NCBI RefSeq assembly: GCF_003994335.1 | Contig: NZ_PNQZ01000070.1 | Span: forward strand, 1 to 64,000 | Source of the DNA: Asaia sp. W19 | GTDB taxonomy: Bacteria > Pseudomonadota > Alphaproteobacteria > Acetobacterales > Acetobacteraceae | Direction: 5' to 3' | DNA: 64,000 nt | In this document: positions 25,053 through 34,654 of the stretch, piece after piece | Numbering within the stretch: position 1 is the first letter of the stretch | Layout: each line of letters begins with the position of its first letter | Notes under the pieces: model-generated | The model's database searches: none | Told to the model about the DNA's origin: nothing | The model's input: the letters and a program-made list of their open reading frames with translations, nothing else | Made by a program: the position numbers and the translations under genes

Positions 25053-27035
25053 TCAGAAACCGTGCTCGACCCGACCGGAATTGCTCAACCCGAGATTGCG
25101 GAAACGCGACAAGGCCATGAGAGGGAAGAACTGCTTGTAGCCGTGATAACGCAGATAAAAGACCTTGGGGAAACCGACCGCATTATAGGGCTGTTCTTCC
25201 CACTCACCTTGACCATTCTGCTGCGCAACGAGATAGGACACGCCGCGCTTGACAACCGGTGTCTCGCGACGCCCGACTGCCATCAGCCCCAAAACGGCCC
25301 AGGCTGTCTGAGTCGGCAGGCTCTTGTCATACTCCCCCGGTGTGGCCCCCTCGTAAGAGGCACAATCCTCACCCCAGCCACCGTCTTCACGCTGGACGCT
25401 CTCGAGCCATTCCACGGCACGCAGCACGGCAGGGTCATCATGCGGCACACCGGCGATATTGAGAGCGCAGAGAACCGACCAGGTACCGTAGATGTAGTTG
25501 GTGCCCCAACGGCCAAACCAGCATCCTTCCGGCTCCTGCTCGCGACGCAGATAATCGAGACCACGCTCGATCACCGGGCGATCCTCGGGAAACCCCAGTT
25601 CGCACAGGAAGGACACGCAACGGGCCGAGACATCGGCGGTGGGAGGGTCGAGCAGCGCGCCATGATCAGCAAACGGAATATGGTTCAGCGCATCGAGATC
25701 GTTATCGATATCGAACGCACCCCAGCCGCCATTCGTGCTCTGCATTCCCACGATCCATTCACGGGCGCGGGAGATTGCTTCCTTGTTGCCGTCAGGATCC
25801 TCGCGATTGAGCAGCATGCCCACAACGGCCGTATCATCGACATCGGGATAGTAGTCGTTTTCATATTGGAAGGCCCATCCGCCTGGACGGACATCCGGGC
25901 AGTTGATCGCCCAGTCTCCCTTCACGTTCAGAATCTGCCGTTTGCGCAGCCAGTCCATGCTGCGCTGGAGCTTTTCTCTCGTTTCCTTCGGGCGTGTCGC
26001 ATCCGGACCCGACGCCGCCTCAGCCATGGCAAGCCCGGAAAGACCCGTATCCCAGACCGGCGACACACAAGGCTGGCAATAGGTTTCGTCGCCATTGGTG
26101 ACGAGCAGATCCTGAATGCCCTTCCAGGCCAGTTCCACGCGCGGGTCGTTATCCGGAACGCCCATACCGCGATACATCATCACGACATTGGCCATGGCAG
26201 GATAGATCGCTCCCAGCCCGCCCTCGCCCAGACGGGGCTCGATGAAGTCGAGAGCGGCCTTGACAGCCTTCTTGCGCAGCGCTGCGGGGAAGCGCGGCTC
26301 AATGGGGCGCAGCACCGTATCGACCTTCTTGAACACATGACCCCAGATCGACCGGTAGGGTCCGCGAATCCAATCCTTCACCTCTTCAGGCGGGGTGACG
26401 AACAGTTCCTGGATATGGATGTTGCGCGGATTGATGGCGCGCGGCTCGAGGGTCCGGAGGACCAGCATGGGTGCCACGACGCTGCGTGACCAGTAGGACA
26501 TGTTCCACATCGAGAACAGGGCCGCCTTGGGCATCAGCATCAGTTCGACCGGCATGACCGGCGTCGCGCGCCAGGGAACCTCACCAAACAATGCCATCTG
26601 AATGCGGGTAAAGACATTGGCCCGCGCGGCACCGCCACGGTCGAGAATGGCCTCGCGGGCGCGCTGCATGTGCGGGGCGTTGATATCATCCCCGATCGCC
26701 TTCAGGGCGAAATACGCCTTCACGGAAGCAGAGAGATCGAAGCCGCCATCATGATAAAGCGCCCAGCCACCATGAGACCCCTGGGTACGGCGCAGATAGA
26801 CGCCAATACGCGCCTGCTTGGCGTCATCGATCCGGTCGAGATAATGCTCGAGCAGCACGTATTCGGCCGGGATGGTGGCATCGGCTTCGAGCTCGAAAAC
26901 CCAATGTCCATCGTCATTCTGCCTGTCGGACAGCGCGGCATGGGCAGAATCGATAGCCTGACGCACCTGGCCCATATCCGCCTCGGCCGGAATTTCGGCT
27001 TCGTGACGCTCCAGAACGTCGGAATAGATCAACAT
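25053..27035 (-). CDS. shc: Squalene-hopene cyclase
   Basis: Cyclises squalene to hopene at the membrane, the committing step of hopanoid synthesis. The catalytic DXDD motif is DVDD at about residues 398-401, inside YYPDVDDTAVVG. Several QW repeats are visible (for example QSTNGGWGAFDIDND and QREDGGWGEDCASYEG). Starting at 27035 gives 660 aa, matching family size; the open frame upstream to 27275 overlaps hpnE and is rejected. It is also called hpnF. Order hpnD-hpnE-shc-hpnG, all on the minus strand. Confidence 0.97.
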   Translation of the reverse strand: MLIYSDVLERHEAEIPAEADMGQVRQAIDSAHAALSDRQNDDGHWVFELEADATIPAEYVLLEHYLDRIDDAKQARIGVYLRRTQGSHGGWALYHDGGFDLSASVKAYFALKAIGDDINAPHMQRAREAILDRGGAARANVFTRIQMALFGEVPWRATPVMPVELMLMPKAALFSMWNMSYWSRSVVAPMLVLRTLEPRAINPRNIHIQELFVTPPEEVKDWIRGPYRSIWGHVFKKVDTVLRPIEPRFPAALRKKAVKAALDFIEPRLGEGGLGAIYPAMANVVMMYRGMGVPDNDPRVELAWKGIQDLLVTNGDETYCQPCVSPVWDTGLSGLAMAEAASGPDATRPKETREKLQRSMDWLRKRQILNVKGDWAINCPDVRPGGWAFQYENDYYPDVDDTAVVGMLLNREDPDGNKEAISRAREWIVGMQSTNGGWGAFDIDNDLDALNHIPFADHGALLDPPTADVSARCVSFLCELGFPEDRPVIERGLDYLRREQEPEGCWFGRWGTNYIYGTWSVLCALNIAGVPHDDPAVLRAVEWLESVQREDGGWGEDCASYEGATPGEYDKSLPTQTAWAVLGLMAVGRRETPVVKRGVSYLVAQQNGQGEWEEQPYNAVGFPKVFYLRYHGYKQFFPLMALSRFRNLGLSNSGRVEHGF

Positions 27036-27072
27036 TGCCCGCCCTTGTCCTTTTTGCAGTTCGGTTTCGTTG

Positions 27073-28353
27073 TCAGAGGCCCAGAGCCCTGATGGCCTCT
27101 GAACCAGAACGGATCGCCCCCTCAATGGTCGAGGGGAAACCCGTCTGGGTCCAGTCCCCGGCCAGGGCCAGATTCTCCAGCGCTGTCCGGGCCTGCGGTC
27201 GCAGGCGATCCTGTGCCGGGGTCGCGGCAAAGGTCGCCCGTTTTTCACAGACCAGACGCACAGGCGGCACGGCAACCGGCAGGGTTTCGACCAGCACCGG
27301 CCCGACGGCCTGACGGATTTCCGACCAGATCGTCGCGATCAGTTCGTCATTATCGCGATCAGCATAGCGATTTGCCGCGCTGACAGTCACGGAAAGAATT
27401 TCGCCCTTGAGATACACCCATTCTGCTACCCCGCCCACGAGACCGACAAACCCGACCTTGTTGAGCATGCCGCGCGCCTGAACCGGCCCCGGCAGGCGAT
27501 AATGGACGTTGATGATGCTTTCATACGCATCGGGCGCTTCGAACCCTGGCAGATGAGCCTCCAGCACTGTCCGTGCCACGGGCGAGGGTGCGGCAAACAC
27601 CACCTTGTCTTCAGGTCCAAGCGCGATCGTCTCATTGCCGATCCGCAGCCCGGTGACGCGCCCCTGGGTGACATCCATCCCCGACACGCGCGTACCGCAG
27701 CGCACTTCGCCCTGAAGCCGCATGATATGCGCAATCGCAGGGTCTACAAAGCTCTCCGAGAGGCCCTCTGCCGGATACCAAGGGCAGCAGGCGGCCCCGC
27801 CCAGAGCGAGTGTCTCGCGCATGATCGCGCCCAGAAGGGCAGCGCTCGCGGTCTCCACAGGCGTATTGAGAGCCGAAATCGCAAATGGCTCGAGCAATCT
27901 CTGGCTCAGCATGCCATCGCCCAGATATTCGCTGACCGTAGCATCCGGCCCTGCCTTCAGAATACGCCCGAGCATGGCCAGCTCTGACAGTTTCATGCCA
28001 GGCACACGGCGATTCCTGGCAAATGCCCAGAAGGGCACACGCCCCTTCGAGAGCTTCAATGTCCAGCCCAGATTGGCGGAGAGATCGAACCAGGGAAAGA
28101 GAGGCGCTCCCGGCCCGGTCAGGGTTTTCTCCGCCCCGATCAGCCCCAGATACCGGAATGTCGCCTTGTTGGCCGAGAGCAGCAGATGATTGCCGTTATC
28201 GATCCGTGCTCCTAACGCCTTGTCGTAATAGGAGCGTGCACGCCCGCCGCAGGCCGGCCCTGCCTCATAAATCGTGACACCGGCACGACCGATGACATCG
28301 ACCGCCGCAGATAGCCCGGCGAGCCCACCGCCGATGATGTGAACATGCGTCAT
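27073..28353 (-). CDS. hpnE: Hydroxysqualene dehydroxylase HpnE
   Basis: A FAD-dependent amine-oxidase/phytoene-desaturase-like enzyme that reduces hydroxysqualene to squalene. The N terminus has the FAD Rossmann motif IIGGGLAGLSAAVDV, and the family's second block is GARIDNGNHLLLSA. The C-terminal FAD contact reads LALAGDWTQTGFPSTIEGAIRSG. The length of 426 aa is normal. The start codon is 3 bp past the hpnD stop. Confidence 0.94.
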   Translation of the reverse strand: MTHVHIIGGGLAGLSAAVDVIGRAGVTIYEAGPACGGRARSYYDKALGARIDNGNHLLLSANKATFRYLGLIGAEKTLTGPGAPLFPWFDLSANLGWTLKLSKGRVPFWAFARNRRVPGMKLSELAMLGRILKAGPDATVSEYLGDGMLSQRLLEPFAISALNTPVETASAALLGAIMRETLALGGAACCPWYPAEGLSESFVDPAIAHIMRLQGEVRCGTRVSGMDVTQGRVTGLRIGNETIALGPEDKVVFAAPSPVARTVLEAHLPGFEAPDAYESIINVHYRLPGPVQARGMLNKVGFVGLVGGVAEWVYLKGEILSVTVSAANRYADRDNDELIATIWSEIRQAVGPVLVETLPVAVPPVRLVCEKRATFAATPAQDRLRPQARTALENLALAGDWTQTGFPSTIEGAIRSGSEAIRALGL

Positions 28354-28356
28354 GGT

Positions 28357-29226
28357 TCAGCCATAATAGGCAAGCAGGGAACGCAATGCGCGCGCAGCCT
28401 TGCTGACCTTCACCGGGGTTTCGGGATGGCGCCAGCCACGACGCAGCATCGCCGTGAGAACAGGCCGGTAGGAAGCCGCCATCATGCGTGCCGGTCGCAT
28501 GGCAACCGAATCGCATTTCTGCATGGCACGGCGTGCCTCCCGAAAATGATCGGCAGCCCGCGCCGCCAGGATGCGGGCAAGCGGGTCGAGACCCAGCGCA
28601 TAAAGCGCTTCCTGTGGATCCAGCGACACATTGTAGCGCTGCAGCAGTTCACGCGGCAGGTACAGACGCCCCCGATCGGCATCCTCCTGCAGATCGCGCA
28701 GAATATTGGTCAGCTGCAAAGCCCGACCAAGATGATACGCCACGCGATCGGCTTCTGCTGAGGAATCACCAAAGACCCGTACCGAAAGACGCCCGACGGC
28801 AGAGGCGACACGGTCACAATACAGATCGAGCGTAGCCTCATCTGGCGCCACGATCGGACCGGCAGCATCCATCGCCATCCCGTCGATCACGGCGGCAAAA
28901 TCCGCCTTGCGGAGGCAAAAGCGCGTGATGGTGGCGACCAGAACCCGGTCAAGCGCATCCTGCGTGGTGCCCTCAAACAGCCGGTCGAGACGTCCATGCC
29001 ACTCCTTGAGGGCCAGATCCCGATCGGGTACCTGCACATCGCCATCGGCGATGTCATCCACTTCCCGGCAGAACGCATACACGGCAAACATGCCATAGCG
29101 CCGCTCGGCAGGCAGGATCTTCATTCCTTTGGCGAAAGACGTTCCGGCACGGGTCACGATCGAGCGGACATGCTCCAGATCGGCCGAAGAACAGCCCAGC
29201 ACCGCTTCCTGTTGAAACCCGCTCAC
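28357..29226 (-). CDS. hpnD: Presqualene diphosphate synthase HpnD
   Basis: Condenses two farnesyl diphosphates to presqualene diphosphate. Both Asp-rich motifs are seen: FCREVDDIADG and NILRDLQEDADRGRLYLP. The GTG at 29226 gives 289 aa, close to family size, beginning just before SSADLEHVRSIV; an in-frame ATG at 29304 would add 26 residues of Arg-rich sequence not expected in the family. It is the first gene of the hpnD-E-shc-G operon and is divergent from the cupin gene, with about 200 bp between. Confidence 0.92.
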   Translation of the reverse strand: MSGFQQEAVLGCSSADLEHVRSIVTRAGTSFAKGMKILPAERRYGMFAVYAFCREVDDIADGDVQVPDRDLALKEWHGRLDRLFEGTTQDALDRVLVATITRFCLRKADFAAVIDGMAMDAAGPIVAPDEATLDLYCDRVASAVGRLSVRVFGDSSAEADRVAYHLGRALQLTNILRDLQEDADRGRLYLPRELLQRYNVSLDPQEALYALGLDPLARILAARAADHFREARRAMQKCDSVAMRPARMMAASYRPVLTAMLRRGWRHPETPVKVSKAARALRSLLAYYG

Positions 29227-29423
29227 CGCTTCATCCCTGTGTCCTCTGGCGCGGCGCCTCGGCCGCGCGGCCTTGTCCCAGCCAGATTTGTCCGAGTGCC
29301 GCATCGTTCCAGCGCGGCACCATCGAAGTGCAGGGCCTTTTACCCGCAAAAAATCAAACAGCAAAATCTGTTCCGGCCTACCTGCGTTCCGTTCCCGATG
29401 CCTCTACCCAACGGAGATGGACC

Positions 29424-29990
29424 ATGCGCCCTGTTGCCCCTGCCGCCCCAATGCAAAAGCCGAAACACTATACGGTTCGGACGCTTCTCGCGACACTTCC
29501 GCCCCTTATCGCGCCCTGGCCGCCTCGCCGGGGGAAAACCGCAGCATGCCTCGCACTTTCCGTAGCGGCCTCCATGAGCCTCGTGCCCCTGACGTCCTCC
29601 GTTGCCCACGCCCAGCAAACCGCCTCCGCCCACGCCGATCATCTGCTCAAGGCCGACCGCTCCTGGAATGGCAAGCCCTATGCGAATTACCCGCCCGGCC
29701 CTCCTACGCTGAGCATGATCCGCTTGACCATTCCGCCGCACACGGCCCTGCCCTGGCATACCCACCCCGTTCCGAATGCGGGATACGTCCTCTCTGGCCA
29801 GCTCACCATCCAGGACAAGGCAAGCGGCGCAAGTCACGTCTTTCACCAGGGCGAGGCATTTGCTGAAAGCGTCGACGACGCCCATCGCGGCGTGTCGGGC
29901 GACACGCCTACGATTCTCATCCTCACCTATGCGGGCGGCAATAATCTTCCGACGTCGATCCCCCTGAAAGGCGAGAAGAATGAATACTGA
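29424..29990 (+). CDS. Exported cupin-domain protein
   Basis: A small cupin, 188 aa. The metal-binding motif 1 is HTALPWHTHPVPNAGYVLSG; the acid residue is replaced, leaving two His of motif 1 clear. Motif 2 is FAESVDDAHRG. A hydrophobic stretch (LALSVAASMSLVPLTSSVAHA) after a long basic n-region looks like an export signal ending in AHA. The start at 29424 has an upstream ACGGAGA. It lies between the two hopanoid operons on the opposite strand, 92 bp before the Tat aminotransferase. Substrate unknown. Confidence 0.75.
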   Translation: MRPVAPAAPMQKPKHYTVRTLLATLPPLIAPWPPRRGKTAACLALSVAASMSLVPLTSSVAHAQQTASAHADHLLKADRSWNGKPYANYPPGPPTLSMIRLTIPPHTALPWHTHPVPNAGYVLSGQLTIQDKASGASHVFHQGEAFAESVDDAHRGVSGDTPTILILTYAGGNNLPTSIPLKGEKNEY

Positions 29991-30004
29991 GGGTTCGGGC
30001 GCAA

Positions 30005-30040
30005 TTCCGTTTCGAAAATGATTTGACAAGCGAAACGAAT
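30005..30040. promoter_or_regulatory. Inverted repeat over a -35-like element
   Basis: ATTcCGTTTCG (30004-30014) and CGAAACGAAT (30031-30040) are mirror arms, with one bulged C. The 16 bp between them include TTGACA (30023-30028). An operator embracing a -35 box in front of the aminotransferase gene (ATG 30083) is the natural reading. No convincing -10 is seen. Confidence 0.5.
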
Positions 30041-30082
30041 GGCCTTTTCCTTGCCGGTATCTGATCCACCGGAGACACGCTC

Positions 30083-31264
30083 ATGACCGCGCCCCTCACA
30101 CAGGAAGCCAAGGAAGACCTGCTGGAACGTGGGTATTCACGTCGCCATTTCGGTCGCCTGACCACGCTGCTCGGCATGAGCGCTGCCCTGACCCAGTTCG
30201 GCTCTTCAGCCTTCGCCGCCATCAAGGCGCCTGGTGATGATCCGTTCGTAGGTCATCCCGATATGGTGCGCATCGGCAGCAATGAATGCTGGACCGGTCC
30301 CTTCCCGAGCGCTGTCACCGCCGGTCAGGCGCAGGTGCCTTTCGGCAACCGCTACGAGCCCGATCATCTGCGCTCCACCCTCCTGCGCACAGCCTCCTCG
30401 GTCGAGAACATCTCTGAAGAGCACATCCTTCCCTGGCCCGGCTCCAGCGACCCTCTCTGTCGTTCGGTCGTGACCTTCTGCTCACCCGAACGTGGACTGG
30501 TCACGGCCAACCCGACCTACGAAGCCGCCTGGCGCACCGCCGACTGGATGAAGATCAAGCTCACCCGCGTGCCGCTCTCGGCCCATAACGGCTACGCCAC
30601 AGACGTGCGGGCCATGCTCAAGGCTGACCCGCATGCGGGCGCCTACTATATCTGCTCGCCCAACAACCCGACAGGCACCGTCACCCCGCTGGAAGACATC
30701 GCCTGGCTGGCCGACAACAAGCCCGCTGGCTCGGTCATCATTGTCGATGAGGCGTATATCCACTTCTCGGGCGCTCCGAGCGCGATCTCCTTGGTCAAGC
30801 AGGGCAAGGACGTTATCATTCTGCGCACCTTCTCTAAGATGTTCGCCATGGCTGGCCTGCGCCTTGGTCTTTCCTTCGCCCGTCCGGACCTGCACAAGCG
30901 CATGATGCGCTATGACGGCCCGAATATGACCTCGATGCTGAACATCGTAGCCCTCGCCGCAGGCACCGTGAGTCTGACCCAGACCGATGCCATCAAGGCC
31001 CGCCGCGACGAGATGATTGCTGCGCGCAGCATGACCTTCGACCATCTCGCCAAGCGCAATATCCGTATCGTGCCCGGCAGCCAGGCCAATATGTTCCTCG
31101 TGGACTGGAAGAAACCTGCCTCGCAGATGAAGACAGCCTTTGCTGCCAAGAAAGTGGAAATCGGCCGTAACTGGGATATCTGGCCCACCATGTCGCGCGT
31201 CAGCATCGGCTCCATGAAAGATATGGACGCCTTCTGCGCCGCTCTCGATCAGATCCTGGCCTGA
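30083..31264 (+). CDS. Tat-signal PLP aminotransferase (HisC-like)
   Basis: A fold-type I PLP aminotransferase of the histidinol-phosphate aminotransferase type, 393 aa. It has an unusual N-terminal twin-arginine signal: SRRHFG at residues 19-24, then a hydrophobic stretch ending SSAFA near 45. Active-site blocks are complete: YICSPNNPTGTV, VDEAYIHFSG, and the PLP lysine Lys252 in RTFSKMFAMAGLRLG. Tat export would allow PLP loading in the cytosol before transport. It lies inside the hopanoid region but on the opposite strand; a role there is speculative. A strong terminator follows. Confidence 0.88.
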   Translation: MTAPLTQEAKEDLLERGYSRRHFGRLTTLLGMSAALTQFGSSAFAAIKAPGDDPFVGHPDMVRIGSNECWTGPFPSAVTAGQAQVPFGNRYEPDHLRSTLLRTASSVENISEEHILPWPGSSDPLCRSVVTFCSPERGLVTANPTYEAAWRTADWMKIKLTRVPLSAHNGYATDVRAMLKADPHAGAYYICSPNNPTGTVTPLEDIAWLADNKPAGSVIIVDEAYIHFSGAPSAISLVKQGKDVIILRTFSKMFAMAGLRLGLSFARPDLHKRMMRYDGPNMTSMLNIVALAAGTVSLTQTDAIKARRDEMIAARSMTFDHLAKRNIRIVPGSQANMFLVDWKKPASQMKTAFAAKKVEIGRNWDIWPTMSRVSIGSMKDMDAFCAALDQILA

Positions 31265-31273
31265 ACTCGACTG

Positions 31274-31305
31274 GTCATGGGGCTCTGCGCCCCATGACTC
31301 TTTTT
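31274..31305 (+). terminator. Rho-independent terminator
   Basis: GTCATGGGGC (31274-31283) and GCCCCATGAC (31289-31298) form a perfect 10-bp stem with a 5-nt loop, followed by TCTTTTT. It ends the aminotransferase transcript 10 bp after the stop. Confidence 0.9.
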
Positions 31306-31413
31306 AAAAGGCCACCACTCCGCGATAGCCTCTCACGACGTTGAGGCTTGGAGGGTCAAGCCCCAGTCTATAGGGCAGGACGAAACCGTTATGGAAACCG
31401 TTAAGAACGCGGT

Positions 31414-32289
31414 TCAGCCAATCAGGGCCCTGCCCCCTCGTAACAGCGCGAACATAGCGTCCCCACGCCCCAACTTGACCCGCCCGGCCACCGGGTCCTC
31501 GCGACGCAAACGGGCGGCGAGGCTGTGAGAAAGCGCCACGACAACCGCACAATAGGCCCGCATGCGACGATCGCGCACCAGTCCCGGCAAGTGAACGGCC
31601 TGGCGATTAAGGTGGTCGACCTCGTCCAGCAAATGGTCAAGAACGCGGCGTAGGCCGGGTTTGCTCCGCGCGAGGAGAACGTCTTCGACCTTTGCCCCCT
31701 CCGCCTGGAGCATGTCCTGCGGAAGATAGGAACGATCGAGAGTCCTCAGATCGGAGGTGACATCCTGCAGGTGATTGATCACCTGCAGCGCGCTACAGAG
31801 CGCATCCGACAGAGGAAGCGTTTCGGCGCGCTCGCCATGCAAGAGCAGCAAAAAGCGGCCGACCGGATTGGCCGAGAAACGGCAATACCCCAGCAATTCG
31901 TCCCAGTTCCGATAGCGGTTCTTGACCGCATCCTGACAGAAAGCCGTGATCAGGTCAGTCGCAGTCTCCAGCGGCACACCTGTTTGAAGCAGATGACGAC
32001 GCAGGATAACGGCAGTCTGGGCATCGGCTCGATGAGGAGCCTTGGCCTCCCCACGGATGACCGCTTCCATCCCGCGAAGCCGCGCGATCTTCGCTTCAGG
32101 GGATAGCTGCGCGTTATCGACCATATCGTCGATGACGCGGGCGAAATTGTAGTAGGCCGAGACATGCGCGCGATTGTTCCTCGCGAAAAGCAGCGATCCG
32201 ACAGGGAAATTCTCGTCCGAGGCTCCCTTGGCCGATGTCACATCGTGTTCACCCCAGACAGGATCGACAGTCTTGCTCACAGCAGTCAT
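31414..32289 (-). CDS. hpnC: Hydroxysqualene synthase HpnC
   Basis: Converts presqualene diphosphate to hydroxysqualene. The two Asp motifs read YNFARVIDDMVDNAQ and NHLQDVTSDL, typical of the squalene/phytoene synthase fold, with YCRFSANPVGRFLL between. The start at 32289 (MTAVSKTVDPVW) gives 291 aa and overlaps the hpnB stop by 1 bp; the 126-residue open extension runs over hpnB in another frame. Last gene of the hpnA-B-C operon. Confidence 0.93.
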   Translation of the reverse strand: MTAVSKTVDPVWGEHDVTSAKGASDENFPVGSLLFARNNRAHVSAYYNFARVIDDMVDNAQLSPEAKIARLRGMEAVIRGEAKAPHRADAQTAVILRRHLLQTGVPLETATDLITAFCQDAVKNRYRNWDELLGYCRFSANPVGRFLLLLHGERAETLPLSDALCSALQVINHLQDVTSDLRTLDRSYLPQDMLQAEGAKVEDVLLARSKPGLRRVLDHLLDEVDHLNRQAVHLPGLVRDRRMRAYCAVVVALSHSLAARLRREDPVAGRVKLGRGDAMFALLRGGRALIG

Positions 32290-33443
32290 CAGGCGTGAGT
32301 CTCCTCGGTGTAGAAACGACTTTTCCACTGGACCCCGCGGCCGCGATGATGATCGACAGCGGAGCCGATCGTGGCTGCCATATAGAAGGCGGCCACCACC
32401 GGCAGAGTAAGCGCGCGCAAAGGCGATAGCTTGAAGCGCGATAGCGTGGGGAGAAACGAGAGAATGCACAGGAGCATGGACGCTCCCCCCATGACCCGCA
32501 CTCGTCCGCGCCCGAACAAGGCAAAATACAACGGGGCAAGCCAGACCAGTGCCATGCCGAGAATGGTGCAAAGCAGGATCACAGGCGAGTAGCGCAGCTG
32601 CACATAAGCGGTGCGGGCGATCATGCGCCAGATCTCTGCCGCGCCGCGATAGGGCCTGATCGACCATGCAAGCGTGCTGTGGCCCAGATAGAGCCTTCCC
32701 CCCGCCTGCTTGATATTGCTCGCCAGGGAACAGTCATCGATCAGCGCACCGCGCACCGATTCGATACCGCCGATACGCTCGAGCATGGTACGACGCACGA
32801 GGATGGTCCCCCCTGCTGCACCGGCCACGGCAGAGGTCGGGTCATTCACCTTGTCGAACGGATAGAGCATGGCAAAGAAATAGACGAATGCAGGCACAAG
32901 CAGACGCTCTGCGGCGCTTTCGCAATTCAGCACCACCATTTCCGACACCATGTCGAGCCCGTCACGCAAGGCCTTCTCAACGAGAGTCTGCAGGTGAAGC
33001 GCCGAGTGAAGAATGTCCGCATCGGTGAGCAAGATGAATCCCTCAGGGCCAATCTTGTCGAGCGCGACCTGTTCCCCCTGATGCACGGCCCAGAGCTTGC
33101 CGCTCCATTCAGGCGGGCGTTCCCGACCGGTCAGGACCGTGAGGCGCCCGTGCGGATCAGGCACATCGCGGGCGAGAGCGCCAGTTCCGTCCGTGCTGCC
33201 ATCGTCAACCACGACCACGCTCAGCTTTCCCGGATAATCCTGCTGCAGCAGTGTCGCCACACAGGACTGGATCGACTCCGCCTCGTCACGGGCGGGGACA
33301 ATCACGGCAACATCTGGCCAGAGCGCTTGCTCCGGAGCCGCCGCTGCCGTGAGGCGCGTCCCGGTGCGCCAGAAGCGGCCATGAGCGAAAAGCAATTTGC
33401 CCCAGGCTACCAATGCCGAGGCTGCCATTACATTCCTGATCAT
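32289..33443 (-). CDS. hpnB: Hopene-associated glycosyltransferase HpnB
   Basis: A GT2 membrane glycosyltransferase, 384 aa, widespread in hopanoid clusters though its exact reaction is unproven. The Rossmann-like part holds VVVDDGSTDGTG and FILLTDADILHSA, and DDCSLASNIKQAGG is the later catalytic segment. Several hydrophobic segments follow in the C-terminal third. The start overlaps the hpnA stop by 4 bp (ATGA). Confidence 0.9.
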   Translation of the reverse strand: MIRNVMAASALVAWGKLLFAHGRFWRTGTRLTAAAAPEQALWPDVAVIVPARDEAESIQSCVATLLQQDYPGKLSVVVVDDGSTDGTGALARDVPDPHGRLTVLTGRERPPEWSGKLWAVHQGEQVALDKIGPEGFILLTDADILHSALHLQTLVEKALRDGLDMVSEMVVLNCESAAERLLVPAFVYFFAMLYPFDKVNDPTSAVAGAAGGTILVRRTMLERIGGIESVRGALIDDCSLASNIKQAGGRLYLGHSTLAWSIRPYRGAAEIWRMIARTAYVQLRYSPVILLCTILGMALVWLAPLYFALFGRGRVRVMGGASMLLCILSFLPTLSRFKLSPLRALTLPVVAAFYMAATIGSAVDHHRGRGVQWKSRFYTEETHA

Positions 33444-34441
33444 TTCGTGGCGATCCGCCCATGTTCGCGAAACCAGGTGACCGCATCGGCCACAGCCTCA
33501 CGCGCAGGTCTCGGTGCGTAACCAAGCTGCTCCTGCGCCTTGAGAGAGGTGAAAAACATCATCTTCTTGGACATAGCCAGCGTCTCGCGCGTGACGCGTG
33601 GCTCGATGCCAAAACCGCGCGCCATCCATTCTGAGACGATGGCCACGGGCTGAAGCCAGGACTGCTTCAGCTTGATGCGCGGGGGCTTGACGCAGGCCAC
33701 CTCGCCAATCAACGCGAAGAGATCTCCCAGCATGTAGTTCTCGCCGCCCAGGATGTATTTCTCGCCGATGATCCCTTTCTCGAGCGCCAGCGCATGCCCC
33801 TCGGCGACGTCATCCACGTGGACAATGTTCAGCCCGCTATCGACATAGGCTGGCATGTTGCCAGAGGCCACATCGACAATCATCTGCCCCGTAGGGGTTG
33901 GCTTGATATCGCGCGGCCCGACCGGTGTGGAGGGATTGACGATGACTGCAGGCAGGCCATTCTCTCTCACCAGCCGCAGGACTTCCTGCTCAGCTCGGTA
34001 TTTCGACAGTTTGTAAACGCCGATCACGTCATGCTCGGTAACGGGCGTATCCTCATTGGCGGGCGTCCCGTCCTTCGTCAGCCCCAGTGCAGCGACCGAT
34101 GAACAATAGACGACACGCTCCACCCCGGCCTCTAGGGCCGCCATCATGAGCCGGCGCGTCCCCTCCACATTGGCCCGCATCATGACCGCCGGGTCAGGCA
34201 CCCAGAGGCGGTAATCGGCAGCCACATGGAACAGATAGCGGCAATTCTCGAGGGCCGGCGCAAAGCTCTCGGGGGCTGTCAGATCACCGATGACGAGATC
34301 GGCGTCGAGCCCTTCGAGGTTGGAGAGATCGGCACCAGCACGCACCATCAGCCTGATCTTGTGTCCGCGCTGCTTGAGAATACGCGCCACAGCCGAGCCA
34401 ACAAAGCCGGTTGCACCGGTAATCAGCGTGTATTCACTCAT
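33440..34441 (-). CDS. hpnA: Hopanoid-associated sugar epimerase HpnA
   Basis: An extended SDR (NAD-dependent epimerase/dehydratase), 333 aa. The nucleotide motif is ITGATGFVGSAVARIL and the active site is YKLSKYRAEQ. The 34441 start is chosen because the protein then begins MSEYTLITGATG; the open frame to 34795 is non-coding-like upstream sequence. It heads the hpnA-B-C operon and is divergent from hpnL with about 210 bp of shared promoter region. Confidence 0.92.
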   Translation of the reverse strand: MSEYTLITGATGFVGSAVARILKQRGHKIRLMVRAGADLSNLEGLDADLVIGDLTAPESFAPALENCRYLFHVAADYRLWVPDPAVMMRANVEGTRRLMMAALEAGVERVVYCSSVAALGLTKDGTPANEDTPVTEHDVIGVYKLSKYRAEQEVLRLVRENGLPAVIVNPSTPVGPRDIKPTPTGQMIVDVASGNMPAYVDSGLNIVHVDDVAEGHALALEKGIIGEKYILGGENYMLGDLFALIGEVACVKPPRIKLKQSWLQPVAIVSEWMARGFGIEPRVTRETLAMSKKMMFFTSLKAQEQLGYAPRPAREAVADAVTWFREHGRIATK

Positions 34442-34654
34442 GATACGCCTTGGTGCTTTCATTAATTGTAAATCGATAACGCACCATACCGCCCGCGCAA
34501 GGACAAGCAACCTGCCGGTGATGGCTTTTTCGTCATATTCAGCCTTGGAGTAGCGAAACCGGACTGTCTGGTGTAGACAGCCGCAAACACTCGACAGCGC
34601 GACATATTCTCGCAATGCCGCAGAAGCATCGTTCGTCCCCTTCCCGACAGGGCG

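Noticed and set aside
24981-26489. 502-codon plus-strand frame
   Set aside because: Antisense to shc, whose catalytic motifs are intact; the translation has no recognisable domain.
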